DNA of 64,000 bases. Origin: Peronospora farinosa. Taxonomy: Eukaryota > Oomycota > Peronosporomycetes > Peronosporales > Peronosporaceae. The notes beneath the pieces are model-generated. The model was not told where the DNA came from. It saw nothing but the letters and a program-made list of their open reading frames with translations, and made no database searches. The position numbers and the translations under genes are program-made. The stretch lies in assembly GCA_947646735.1 (NCBI GenBank), contig CANTFK010000800.1, positions 310,001-374,000 of the forward strand. Reading direction: 5' to 3'. Shown in pieces: positions 43,053 to 53,970 of this stretch (within the stretch, counting starts at the first letter, position 1; each line of letters opens with the position of its first letter).

Positions 43053-44610
43053 GTGTATGCGTCGTGGAAGCATGCACTGAGTTGTTGATGTCGAATTCGA
43101 CCATCGACAAGAACTCACTCGAACTCGTAAACGAGTGGATGTACCCTTGAAGAATCTCTTCGAGGACGCGATTGGCGCGTTCAGTCTGACCATCAGTTTC
43201 TGGATGGTCAGAAGTAGACATAGTGAGCCGTGTTCCAAGTGTTTGGAACACGAAACGCCAAAACTCAGCCGTGAACCGGGGGTCCCTATCGGACACAAGT
43301 TCACGGGGTAAACCGTGCAATCGAAAGATTGTATCGATAAACACTCGAGCACATCCCTCTGCTGTGATCGACTCAGGTACAGCAACAAGATGTACCATCT
43401 TGCTGAACCTGTTTACAAACACGAGAATACCATTATTCCCGTGAGCGTCTTTGGGAAACCCAAAGACGAAGTCCATTGATACGGACTCCCAGCACTCTTC
43501 CGGAACAGGTAGAGGCTGCAATGGTGCACGGAGTGAAGGACTAGGCTTCACTCGTTGACACACCTCGCAAGCACGCACGTACTTGCGCACGAACTTATAC
43601 TGGCGTGGCCAGTAAAAGTCGCGACTGACCGTGAGGTAAGTCTTCTCACGGCCACGATGCCCACTTATTGGTGCATCGTGACATTCAAACATGATCCGTA
43701 ACCTGAGATCATGTTGTGGCGGTACAACGACACGAGGCGTACGGCTGTGTAGTACAGTAAGCCGTCCCGCTGGGTGTATCGATCGAGAGAAGATCGATAC
43801 ATGGCAGGCAAGCGCTTCTTAGCTTGCTTGGATGGGTCCTTTAGGTACTCCATCAGGCGTACAAGATCATTATCTTGTGCGCATTGCCATTCTAATGTCG
43901 TCGAGTAAACTCTACGACAAGACGCTGGTACTCAGCGTGGCGACAGTGGTGTTCACATCACTGTCGGATTGCACAGTCGGCTCTAGATCAGCCCGACGTG
44001 AGAGGGCATCGGCGACGACGTTAAGTCGTCCCGGCTTATACTTTACGGAGAAGTTGTACTCCGCGAAGAACGACAACCATCTCGCCATTCGTTGCGAGAG
44101 TTGTGGACGGTTTACAGCCGTGCGTAATGACGCATGGTCTGTATACACAATGAACGGTCTATATCCTAAGAGATAGACGCGAAACTTATCCAGTGCATGG
44201 CAAAACGTTCCTTGTCATGCACGAGGTAGTTGCGCTCAGCCGGTTGCAGCTGACGCGATTGATAACAGACGACACGCTCTGCACCGTCTATATCATATTG
44301 CATCAGAGCACAGCCGATTGCAAAATCGCTGGCATCACAGACCACATAAAATGGTCTGTCTTGATCTGCAATCGCCAATACTGGCGATTGCATCAAGCTT
44401 TGCTTAATACGTTCAAAAGAACGCATACAGTCAACGTATCAATTCCACTTTACATTTTGCTTGAGTAAACAAGAAAGATGTACTGTCATGTCGGCGCAAT
44501 TGCGCGAGTACTTGTGCAAGTACGCCGCTAGCCCAAGGAACTTCCTTAGTCCCTTGACATCGACTGGCACTGGCCAGTCGGTGATCACCTTGATCTTTTC
44601 TGGATCAGGG
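43053..44610 (-). pseudogene. Gypsy element C: RT end, RNase H, integrase core
   Basis: Homology to element A starts at 44610 (equivalent to 9455), with no upstream RT. RNase H: PVLAIADQDRPFYVVCDASD, NRPQLSQRMARWLSFFAEYN. Integrase 43692 down: zinc-binding ACEVCQRVKPSPSLRAP, core D (SMDFVFGFPKDAHGNN), D (LVSDRDPRFTAEFW), E (DGQTERANRVLEEILQ), continuing to NNSVHASTTHTP, where copia F interrupts. Without the copia the frame joins 37947 downward. Fuller than element A (no solo LTR, GPY/F retained), with a frame break near 44160. Confidence 0.8.
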
Positions 44611-45760
44611 GTCATAACCTCGTACTCGAGCTCTATAGACCAGTATAGTTTAAGTCGACCTTTCGGAACCTCAGGGACTATGCTTCTATTTTTTCAATAA
44701 CTATGAACATAGGATTAGCTTTAGAGTTCGCGTTAGTGGGGCATCCCGTCCCTACTGCACTTCTGGCAGTGGTCGATGCTAGATCCGTGCGTCGTGCACG
44801 CCGGCTCTTCGCGCCTCCCTTCGGGTAAGGAGCCTTCTTGATGGGCGTCTTAGCCCCAGCAGGAAGTGTGGCATAGCAGAAAACCATCACATGGCCGCAC
44901 TTGTCCAGACCACGTCTGCATTTCCCAACTTCATTGGAGTGGCATCCGACTTTTCGGCCAATGGCTTATAATAGTTGTAAGCTGTCGCCGAGGCACTGTT
45001 GTAGCATTGCTCCTCCATCAAGGCAAATTTTTCCCATTATATCTTCCATCGTCTTTGGCATTTTCTAAAAATAGCCAGACGCGATGGGTCGTACCATAGT
45101 CCGTTCATGAACGTATACACCTTGATGTGTTCCGTTATCGGACCCACAGTAATGGGATGCCGACAGAGAGCGCATCTCCTGCACATACTCTAGCAGAGAC
45201 CGATTCGTCTGTTGCGCTCTAAAGAAGGGCGCCTAAAGCAACACTTCGTTCTTCGGCGGTGACATATGACGCGAAGCTTTATCTTAAATTCCGCCCATGT
45301 AGGGAATGCCTTCGTGTTCACCATAAGCGCCAAGTAAGCCTACTCTGAGGCCTTACCGCGAAAATGGGACATGGTGTCGGGTGTCGTCCTCGATGAGCTG
45401 AGGCACACCGCATTGCTCCACGGCCAGCAGCCAGTGGACAATCGTGTGAGCTGTAGTCCCATCAAGCTTCGGAGGGTCCATCCGAATGAGGCTAGGCGGA
45501 TTAAACCGGGCAGAGAGTTTCTCAACAGCCCTATTGCGAGCCTCGTTCCGAGCATGCTCACGCAGCAGCTCGTCCTGAGTCTTACTGATGGACTCAGTCG
45601 CAGCATGGCTATCTGCCTCGGACGCGGACATTCGCTGGTCGAGCACAAAACACCTCAACTGCTCCAACAGAGAAACACGAAGCTCAGGTGAACTACCCAC
45701 GAGATTGGCCAGGGCTTACTCACCAAGTCCTTGACCTAAATGCTCAGCCACCTTGGAAGA
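44611..45760 (-). pseudogene. Gypsy element D gag
   Basis: Minus frame 45700-45340 has a gag N-terminal helix (LLEQLRCFVLDQRMSASEAD, SIRMD-like SLIRMDPPKLDG), related to element B gag. The next pieces are read in shifted frames: FPTWAEFKIKLRVMSPP, RSLLEYVQEMRSLSAAITVG, IKVYTFMNGLW (gag core), and 44890-44678 with a basic C-terminal tail (PKGGAKSRRARRTD). Truncated at 44611 by the junction with element C. Confidence 0.6.
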
Positions 45761-45852
45761 GGTAAAATCATCGAGCCCAATCGACATTGAGGCTCATCCT
45801 CGTTAAGACGCTTAGAGAGACGGGTCGTGGGAAGGACTACTTGTGCTACCAT

Positions 45853-45915
45853 GCACTACACGCACTACACGCACTACACGCACTACACGCACTACACGCA
45901 CTACACGCACTACCT
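45853..45915. repeat. 9-bp tandem repeat at the LTR/primer-site boundary of element D
   Basis: Seven copies of GCACTACAC. On the minus strand the array runs into the TGGTAGCAC primer site (about 45852-45844), so the expansion lies at the very end of the element D LTR. Confidence 0.8.
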
Positions 45916-45929
45916 GTACTACACATAAG

Positions 45930-47041
45930 AAGAAGCAAGTAGACCGTCTTCTCTCGCGTGCTGGAAGGTAGAGAAGACGGTCTAACCGCTTCGTCATGCG
46001 TGCAAGAAGGTGTGCGTGGCAGCTTCTATAAGCGCCAGTCTACAATTGCACTTGAGTGTGGGTCTAGCATCCTGTGCTAGAAGATACGAAAGTACTTGAC
46101 TGCTTTGAACGATCGCAAGCATCTTTCGTAGCTTCTCCATTTAAGCGGCGATAGTGATGTGGTTTTTGAAGCTAACTGACCTGTCCTCTTACCTATAGGA
46201 GATTTGTCTCGTTTCACTTGCTTCGGCACCTAGGATGAAAGCTCCTGCAACCGGCGACTGGCCTGATCTCGGTGGACTTGGCCGTGCTGGTGCAACTGGA
46301 CAGACAAACGATGGGATCTTATCGGCTCTAGAAAATCCATCCTGAGTAGCATTCTTTCACCACCACTTGCTTATACAACGCAATTGAGTACGGCGATTGC
46401 ATGGAGCTGGTCACCTCGGTGTCGGCTCTCGGAATTATCTAGCTATTGCGCGCTGACATAGCATCGGACGGGTTCCTTGAGTTTCGTTTCGACTCGCCGG
46501 AACTCTCGCTTCGCGACGGCTCGAACTTGTTTCATGCTACTTTCTTAGAATTGCTTACCATTGCCGGCCATGGTCACGTCCGCTTGCCGAAATGTCACTT
46601 GGTAACGAGGAGCCGGCGTTGTAAACCAGGTTTAGGATCTACCAGACAAAAGATTAAATAGACCTGTCTGCTTCTCTCTCTTTCTCGGATCTTTACTGTT
46701 TATATTCGTAGCGAAGGTTGGTACCGTAGTCACTTGCGTTGGACCTTATTGGCAATGATGACCTCATATGGAAGTTTGAAAACATCATTTGCATAGTGTT
46801 TCGGTAAACTGGATACTGTACCAGCTGAGCAATGCGTCAGAAGTGTCGCTATCAATGATAGCGAGCCGCGTGCTGCGAAACTGTGCTCTCCCCACACGTT
46901 GATTTCACCAGAATGGGGCACCAGATCGTGTAGAGTAAAGGAGCGAATTCTGGAGGGCGCGTTAACGGACTGCTGGGACGCTAGTTCGACTTTTGACTGA
47001 TGATGATGTCATTGTAGAGCCTGGCTTGCCGTCGTGTGACT
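45930..47041. other. Intergenic/LTR-derived, no gene recognised
   Basis: The first ~100 bp repeats motifs of the element B leader (AAGACGGTCTAACCGCTTC occurs here and near 13712), so it is LTR or leader of element D. The rest shows only short ORFs (e.g. 46446-46661 plus) without recognisable features. The 3' end of the kinase gene follows. Confidence 0.4.
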
Positions 47042-49339
47042 TCAGCTGGATGGGTGACTACACGTCAAAGCAGCCGTGGCCGTCGACGAAAACATTCGCA
47101 GTGTTGGAGCGATAATACTCTTGAGTGTGAAGGCCACCTGCATAGAGCTTGGACGAGAGTCTGGGTCCAACTGGGTGCAATCCATAATCATCTTGTGAAG
47201 AGCGGCTGGGCAATCCTTGCGCAGCGATACACGAATTTCGCCCAACCGTGCGAGTTGAGCCAGTTGCATCCCTGGTAACCGCTCGCCCTTGTCGGAAGTC
47301 ACGTCCGAGAACGGTGCTTCGCAGGTATCCATTTCAGACAGCACGACGCCCAACGAGTAGATATCCGCCTTCTCCGAATACTTTTTGCCTTCGATAATCT
47401 CGGGTGCCGTCCATAACAACGTACCTACGCCTGATGTCATAGTCTCGTTAACATATGTCTTGCGACTGACGCCAAAGTCACTCAGTTTCGCGTGGAACGA
47501 GCGATTGAGCAGCACATTTTTGGACTTGAGATCGCGGTGCACAACCGCAGGCCTCAAAGAGTGCAAGTACACTAAGCCCTCGGCTACATTCATAGCAATG
47601 GAGATCTTCTCGCACTGCCATGAGAACTTCTCTCGATTTTTCTTAAGCACCTCATCCAAGTCGCCCGCATCCATGTACTCCACCACGGCGCATAAGTTTT
47701 GCAGCCGGTTCCAGCTCACGCCTACGAACGAAACGATGCTGCGGTGTTGCAGTGTGCACATGAGCTGAATCTCTCCAGCGAATTGCTCTAGACTGGCTGT
47801 GAACTGGCATTTCTCCGGCAGTAAGCGTTTAATGGCCACATGTCGTGTCTCGAGTTGGCCCAGCCACACTTCACCATAAGCCCCACTGGACAGGAGACGT
47901 AGAAACGTGAGCTCGTCAAAGGCGATACGCTTGGTGAAGATTTCAGGATCCTGCATAAAATTTGTCAAAGCTTCGGACTCGCTGCAATACTCACTTACCG
48001 TTTTCCCCCCCACTCCGGTCCCCATCCTGGTTCCTATCATGGATGACAGGCGGCCGTACACTGTCGATTCGCGACTGCTCGCGTTGCCGAACGTATACCA
48101 CGACGATCTCCGACCTCGATTAGTCTGCACATTCACGTTGGTGGCAACATTTAGCGAGTTGAGGCTAGTGTTAGCCTCACGTCTCCCAATTACCCGTGGA
48201 AAAAATCCCGTTCCTGTTCGCGTTGCGTTTGCTGCATATGCTGCTTTGGGACTCTGCTCCTCGCTCGTTCTTACTACTGTAATCTCTGGCGTCTGTCCAG
48301 CATCCTGCAATTTCCTCTTGCGACAACAGCAACAGATGCCTCCCACCAGGAGAGCGAGAAGTACACCACCTCCGATCTCCGCCACCCGATCCATCTCGCT
48401 GTCGCCACCCGACGATGCGTCAGCACTTGATTGCTTGATCACTTGCACTGTCCTCGCCAACCCGAGAATCCTTTTCATTCTAGCAGCATTGACAATTGGC
48501 TTGCAAAATCTTAACGCGCCGTTTGATCCTGTAGTCTTCACATCCTCTAACCGCATACACGGAATAACTGTATCCACTGTGTTACCACTCAAAACACAGG
48601 CGTCATCATTACGCATATGAATTGAATACACCTGCAACGTTGCCTTGGTATCCGTTAGCGTGATGTTGTGCTGGAAAGCCTGAGGATACGGAATGGTGCT
48701 GGCAGACGCTGCCGACGACCAGAATGATGTGCTCCTGACTGGCTGTAGAGTCGTCAATACTCCGTTTATTGCACACTTCAATAAACTCGTCACATTGGCC
48801 ACACAGTTGACGTTTGTCGCCTGGTAGCACGAGCCGCAGCTCGCCACTTCACACTGACTCGCTCCATCTACAAACTCGTCGTATGGGATCCCCACGTCCG
48901 CCATCGCCACGCCAGTTGTTGCATCATCATTACATCGAGTATAGACCTCCATAACAGTATTTCCAGCTTTGTTCCCGTTGGTAGAACCGCCTGAGAACAC
49001 GTACCCGTGTGCCCATAGCAGCCCTACTTTTGTGGCATCGTTCAGGTCGTTCCATGTCATTTCAGAGTACGCAGACAGCGTGGCTGCAACGTCACTGGGT
49101 ACATCTTTTTCTGTAGGTATTGTGAGTACTGCTGTGTCGCTCTGAAGGTTCTCACAACGAGCTAAAATGTCAGATGCAGCAGATATCGGCAGGTTTTCGC
49201 ATATTGCGACGGCTGTAGATGCAATTAGAAGATGAATCGTGCGTCGTCTGCAGCGCAAGATGATGCTGCACATGATGGACGTTACAAGGAGGCAAGAAAT
49301 ACACCACAGACGCACACAGAGAGAGATGCAGTGCGTCAC
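47042..49339 (-). CDS. TKL-type receptor-like protein kinase, membrane-spanning
   Basis: 765 aa, single exon. N-terminal hydrophobic region (signal peptide; the true start may be M24). Extracellular part about 50-315 with spaced cysteines (SQCEVASCGSCYQATNVNC) and N-glycosylation sites; transmembrane helix 319-337 (VAEIGGGVLLALLVGGICCC); Ser-rich juxtamembrane region; kinase domain about 475-745. The catalytic elements are present: glycine loop LLSSGAYGEVWLG, Lys504 in VAIK, HRDLKSKN (601-608), DFG (621-623), APE (645-647). HRDLKSKN and GTLLWTAPE fit the tyrosine kinase-like group, which is expanded as receptor-like kinases in oomycetes. Likely a Ser/Thr kinase at the plasma membrane; ligand unknown. 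The gene looks intact. Confidence 0.88.
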   Translation of the reverse strand: MTHCISLCVRLWCISCLLVTSIMCSIILRCRRRTIHLLIASTAVAICENLPISAASDILARCENLQSDTAVLTIPTEKDVPSDVAATLSAYSEMTWNDLNDATKVGLLWAHGYVFSGGSTNGNKAGNTVMEVYTRCNDDATTGVAMADVGIPYDEFVDGASQCEVASCGSCYQATNVNCVANVTSLLKCAINGVLTTLQPVRSTSFWSSAASASTIPYPQAFQHNITLTDTKATLQVYSIHMRNDDACVLSGNTVDTVIPCMRLEDVKTTGSNGALRFCKPIVNAARMKRILGLARTVQVIKQSSADASSGGDSEMDRVAEIGGGVLLALLVGGICCCCRKRKLQDAGQTPEITVVRTSEEQSPKAAYAANATRTGTGFFPRVIGRREANTSLNSLNVATNVNVQTNRGRRSSWYTFGNASSRESTVYGRLSSMIGTRMGTGVGGKTVSEYCSESEALTNFMQDPEIFTKRIAFDELTFLRLLSSGAYGEVWLGQLETRHVAIKRLLPEKCQFTASLEQFAGEIQLMCTLQHRSIVSFVGVSWNRLQNLCAVVEYMDAGDLDEVLKKNREKFSWQCEKISIAMNVAEGLVYLHSLRPAVVHRDLKSKNVLLNRSFHAKLSDFGVSRKTYVNETMTSGVGTLLWTAPEIIEGKKYSEKADIYSLGVVLSEMDTCEAPFSDVTSDKGERLPGMQLAQLARLGEIRVSLRKDCPAALHKMIMDCTQLDPDSRPSSMQVAFTLKSIIAPTLRMFSSTATAALTCSHPSS

Positions 49340-49620
49340 TAACCGACCGTAGTAGCGTGATGAACAATATTAAGAGAACGGCTGCTATTGGCTACTCTTT
49401 AATAATAGATCATGTAAAAGTAGTATACTACTTTTACTGTAGATAGAGTACTTTACTATATAAAAGTTGTACGGGTTTTATTGTGTCAGGACTGTTACTA
49501 CTGACGATGTAATACCAGCAACCAAGTAGACAGATTTAGTAACGTGGATGTTGTCAAAGTCGTTTCAACTTAGCGTATATATGCGAGTTTGTACCTCTAT
49601 TCTCCGCAAGTGAATTCATA
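49340..49620. other. Intergenic between two minus-strand genes
   Basis: 280 bp, AT-rich; probably the kinase promoter and the 3' region of the next gene. Nothing else seen. Confidence 0.4.
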
Positions 49621-50950
49621 TCATGCTCTCCGAAAAATTGCATTCACCTCATCCTGATAAAAATGGCCTGTTCGTCTCTGTTTTCCCTTCTTTTTCTTCA
49701 TCTTTCGTTGAAATCTTTGCTTTTCCTTGGCTATTGCTTGATCCCGGAAAGATTTCGTTTCTAGCGCAAACTCCAGGTCTTCCACGTTTTCATACATGAA
49801 ATCGATCAGTGTATCGGCGTCCATGCCAACGGGAACGAGGATCCCCATTCCCTCCTCCGGAGCTTCTTCGTCCCAAGATACTTGAGGCTCTTTAACGTCC
49901 GTATCGGCAGTAACCAAAAGCGTGACTTTGTTCCACACGAGACTGTGCAGACGTAGTTCCATAAAATTGACAAGCAAAAAGTTGGCGATCCAATGGAACG
50001 CACTATTTTTCATATGCGGGTCACGAAATTTTGGCAGGAAAAGTCTCGAGTGAAGTAAGCTTGTCAGCACAGCGTGTTGCGTTGCTACAGGAAGCAGCAG
50101 CAAAACAACAACAAATGCGATGATTAGCTTAACTTCCCCTACAAACATCGACAGTAGCAGTGCAAAACGTACTCGGTCCGTCTTCCAAGCCTGTCGTTGC
50201 TTCATGCACGATATTCGTTTCGTGTGTGAGCATCGCGTGGTAAATTTTATCAAACTGTTCATGCTCCCGTTTCTTAGCTCGGTTTTGTTCTCCGACATGG
50301 ATGCCATGCAGATCTGCCTGGTCTACAACCGTAGCTTCCTCTGCTAGCCACTCCGCCAGCGCACTTGTTCTCACATTGTCCTCTTCTGTCACAACAAGTG
50401 GCACGTGTGCCGCCTCGAACAGGTCCTGCAGAATTCGTTTCGTCGTGCGCTGCCACTCCCGCGCAAAAGGTGCTTGCAATGCAGCCTTCGGATCACGAGC
50501 ACTTATCGACAGTCCAAAATTAGACAGCGTGCGCTTCACTAGTCGACCAGGGACCTCAATAGTGTACTCAACTCGAATGAATCCATCCACATGCTCCAGA
50601 GCCTCGATCTCGTCCACTGGGACGTGAAAAACCAGCGGAAATCGCACTGGTTCCTCTGAAATGACTTGACGACTCTCTCTTAGCGCCAAAACGTGTTTAC
50701 GAGCATTAAACGCGTCGTTATTGCAGCCAAAAGCGGCGAGTTCCAAGAAAACATTGAGTTGCTTGAGTGCCTCTTCATTTTCTTGTGCCAGCGATGGCAT
50801 TTGGCGCTGCACCGTGTCGGGGTGCAGTCTTAGAAGAATCGGAGACGCATACAGCGTGAGATTCAGTCGCTTACCGCTGCGGATGACTCGGGACGTCGAA
50901 AAGTTGCGGCGTAGCAGAGACCCCAGTAATGGAGCTCCTCGCCCCAGCAT
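49621..50950 (-). CDS. Mitochondrial DUF4460/DUF4461 protein (TCAIM-like)
   Basis: Two exons, 50950-50173 and 50084-49621, with an 88-bp GT..AG intron; joined length 413 aa. I chose the start at 50950 because MLGRGAPLLGSLLRRNFSTS is a typical mitochondrial presequence; the in-frame ATG at 51013 would place 21 residues before it. Residues about 25-75 (LTLYASPILLRLHPDTVQRQ, EEALKQLNVFLEL) match DUF4460, and the C-terminal part (RLHSLVWNKVTLLV, LVPVGMDADTLIDFMYENVE) matches DUF4461, the two modules of the animal mitochondrial protein TCAIM. Molecular role unknown. The frame in exon 1 runs past the donor to a stop, so the intron is needed. Confidence 0.75.
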
Positions 50951-51013
50951 GGTGGCTTGAATGGCTGGGGATTGGCTGAAAAGGAAAATCTGTGAATGAT
51001 ACATTATTGTCAT

Positions 51014-51248
51014 ACAATTATTATTATCATTAACACAATTACAATTACTATAATCAGTTTTGTTATTTATGCAAAGAAAATAAATAATATTAATCTAAAT
51101 AAAAAATATAGGCTAAAAAAAATAAAAGATATATTACAAGATGAGTAAACAAAAATACGAAAACAAACTGTACGACAAAAAACTAAACATTATACACATA
51201 CGTATACACAGACGGATACTATACGTAACGCATGACAAAAAAATAAGT
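51014..51248. other. AT-rich intergenic region
   Basis: Very AT-rich, with runs of A and ATT. Upstream region of the DUF4460/4461 gene. Ends with the ACCTG target site of copia E. Confidence 0.4.
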
Positions 51249-51253
51249 ACCTG

Positions 51254-51534
51254 TGTCACACTTATCACTGCGCAGGTGAGTGTCGTTGGTCCTGTAATAC
51301 AGGAATACAGAGTAGGGAATAGAGAACACGGAACACTTGCTTCCCACTGAGCAACTTTGGGATTGAGGAGGGAAAAACCTCGTAGGTGACAACCCCCTCT
51401 GTTAGACTAGACTACAGTAGATACCAACAGGTATACCTCAACTGTCAACTGTAACGATGCGTCCCAGCATCATACGACTAACTGTTCGGTGTCCCACCTA
51501 GAATCAGGGACACGACATCTTGTACTTCGTCACA
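51254..51534 (-). repeat. 3' LTR of copia E
   Basis: 281 bp. Preceded on the minus strand by the purine tract AAGTGGGAG. Matches the solo LTRs at 19856 and 22040 with several differences. Confidence 0.9.
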
Positions 51535-53395
51535 CTCCCACTTCGTTGTTTCTGATGTCTTGTGGTGTGGTAGTCGTAGGCACTGGTACAATATTCAACA
51601 TATGCCGTAACTTCTTAAATTGCGTCGGGCCAAGAGGCTTGGTGAAGATGTCTGCCACCATGTCTTCTGATGGGCAGTATACCAAAGCAAACTCGTCGTT
51701 CTCCACATAATCTCTTATCTTGTGGTACTTGAGATCTACACTCTTCACTTTGTAGTCCCCTGTGTTTGCTTCGATCACTTTTATAGCCGCTTGATTATCT
51801 TCATATAGAATAGTTCTTTTGCGCCTCACTCCAAGCTCTTTACACATATTGTGCGTCCACATTATCATAGTGCTGCATTCAGCCGCAGCCACAAATTCGG
51901 AACAGCATGTATCATCTGTAATCAATCTTTGTTTATGGCTTGTATATGCGTAAGTACAACCCTCCATTTGTAGTACATATCCAGTCACAGAGCGTCGATC
52001 ATCTCTTTCATTTCCCAAATCAGCATCAGCATATGCCACAATCTGCACGTCGATTGTAGGTCTTGATGCGTTTACATACACATCCTTCGGTACTCTTGTC
52101 TTGTTAGACAACGTCCAAAGTAGTCCGTAGTCAGATGATCCTCTCAAATAACGGAGCACTCTTTTTACCAAGACATAGTGCTCTCTCGTATAGCAATTCA
52201 GAAATTTGCCCAACGTTCGCACTGCGTTGGCAATATCTGGACGCGTGCATTGGACTAAATATTGTAACGATCCCACAATTTGGCGATAATCCATATCTGG
52301 ATCTGGGTCTACACACACTGGTTCCACATCCGGTTTTCCTGGCATCGGAAAGTTGCCTTGCACTTGTGGTGTAGGAACAGGCTTACACTTTGTCATTTTA
52401 AACCGTGTTAAAATCTTCTCCATGTAGCCGTGTTGGGTAATCGACATCCGACACCCTAGTATGTATGATATCTCCATTCCAAGCAAATGCTTTACAGGAC
52501 CCAAGTCCTTAATTTTAAACTTGCTTCGCAGCTGTACTAAAACCATCTCAATGTCGGATTCCGTTCCCACAATTAAGAGATCATCCACATATACGGTAAT
52601 GTAGACTTTGTTCTCTCCCACTGTTCGCACATATACACCTGCATCCATTTTCGTACGTCGAAACCCGCACTTCCTTAAATACTCATCCAGCATTTTGTAC
52701 CAGATACGAGGTGCTTGACGTAATCCATATAGACTTTGTAACAGCTGGCAAACGCGACCAGAACCATCATTAAAGTAATCGGGCTGTTCCATATAGATAT
52801 CTACATCATCGAGAGGCCCATTCAAAAATGCTGTCACAAAATCAATTTGGCGACAAGGCAGGCCCAAGAACAGAGCGAGAAGCAAAACAAATTTCACGGA
52901 CTCAGCCTTCGCTACTGGAGCGTAGGTCTCCCAAAAGTTGACACCAAACTCTTGCTGGCATCCCTTAATCGTAATTCGCGTGCGATACCGGCACACGTCG
53001 CCTTGCGCATTTCGTTTGCGCAAAAATATCCACTTATTCTTTAGAATCTTTACCCCCGAAGGCCGATCCACTAGCTCCCATACGTGATTACGCATCAATT
53101 CGCCATACTCAGTCTCAAGAGCTTTTATCCATTGCTTTGCATCAGGGGCACTCAAAGCTTCGGTAACTGACATGGGCTCAAGCAGTTCATTCACTGCTTG
53201 AATGACTAGGGCTGCAGAAATATTCAGTTCATAATCCGATAGACGTACATTTTGTCGTCGTACTCGGGTAGACCGCCGAAAAGCCGCCTCAGGGTCATTT
53301 CCAGCTTTCATTTCACCGGGTCTAACAATAACAGGTCTTTTTTCTTCTGCTTCTTCTTCCTCAAAAGGTGTGGGAGTCTGTCCCATATCACTCAT
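51535..53395 (-). CDS. Copia E RT and RNase H (minus copy)
   Basis: About 620 aa, uninterrupted; its stop lies at the LTR edge. RT: WIKALETEYGELMRNHVWEL, NKWIFLRKRNAQGDVCRYRT, LLQSLYGLRQAPRIWYKM, catalytic VYVDDLLIVG. RNase H: VAYADADLGNERDDRRSVTG, LYEDNQAAIKV, DMVADIFTKPLGPTQFKKLR. The linker preceding it (53916-53392) is one base out of frame because of a single-base loss near 53410. In the inverted copy that joint is intact, so the two copies are complementary in their damage. Confidence 0.85.
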
Positions 53396-53916
53396 GCCCA
53401 GGTAATCATCTCAGCACTGAGAGCTGGCAGGCAAGTCGAAGGCACAGAGCCTCGGCGGTTAGACCGATCTCCAGTGTTACGACAAGGGGCAGGCATACTG
53501 CGGTTAGACAAGTCCATGCCACCTTCTCTGCCGCCTTCTCCTCCATCAGTGACGATGCGATACCAATTGGGACTGTATCCAGCTAGACCACGATAACGAT
53601 ACGACCCCATCTCAGCCTGTGCTGGACTTGCCGTTCGCTCACGACACGACCCCATCTCAGCCTCTGCTGGACTTGCCGCTCGTGAACGTGACGACCGAGC
53701 ATTAGCCCTTGCTAATCTCGTCGGATTCTCGCTCAACAATACGCTTCCAGGCCCCCCAGCCCATGCTGGCACGCCAACGTTTGGAGCATCATCTACTGAT
53801 ACTAAGCCACCACGACTGTTACAGTCATGACGACAACACCTCTTCTTACGATGTCCTATGTTACTTGGCGATCCCAAAGCCAATGCACTACTCGGTGCAG
53901 TGAAGAAACCTCCCAC
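53392..53916 (-). CDS. Copia E linker between integrase and RT, copy 1
   Basis: Arg/Ser/Pro-rich linker (CRHDCNSRGGLVSVDDAPNV) with a 15-aa (45-bp) repeat of the type TASPAEAEMGSCRDR; two units here. A stop separates it from the integrase frame (53971), although both are in the same frame. Confidence 0.6.
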   Translation of the reverse strand: MGGFFTAPSSALALGSPSNIGHRKKRCCRHDCNSRGGLVSVDDAPNVGVPAWAGGPGSVLLSENPTRLARANARSSRSRAASPAEAEMGSCRERTASPAQAEMGSYRYRGLAGYSPNWYRIVTDGGEGGREGGMDLSNRSMPAPCRNTGDRSNRRGSVPSTCLPALSAEMITWA

Positions 53917-53970
53917 GCGAACATACGGGATCGTGGTAGATAGGGTAAACTTGCCATTACAATACCAATT

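Noticed and set aside
45812..45997. ORF with repeated VVRVVR residues as a repeat protein
   Set aside because: It is the translation of the 9-bp tandem array at the element D LTR edge, not a gene.
47907..48620. 237-aa plus-strand ORF opposite the kinase extracellular/juxtamembrane region
   Set aside because: Exactly antisense to an intact, well-supported kinase; Ser/Pro-rich composition typical of a shadow frame.
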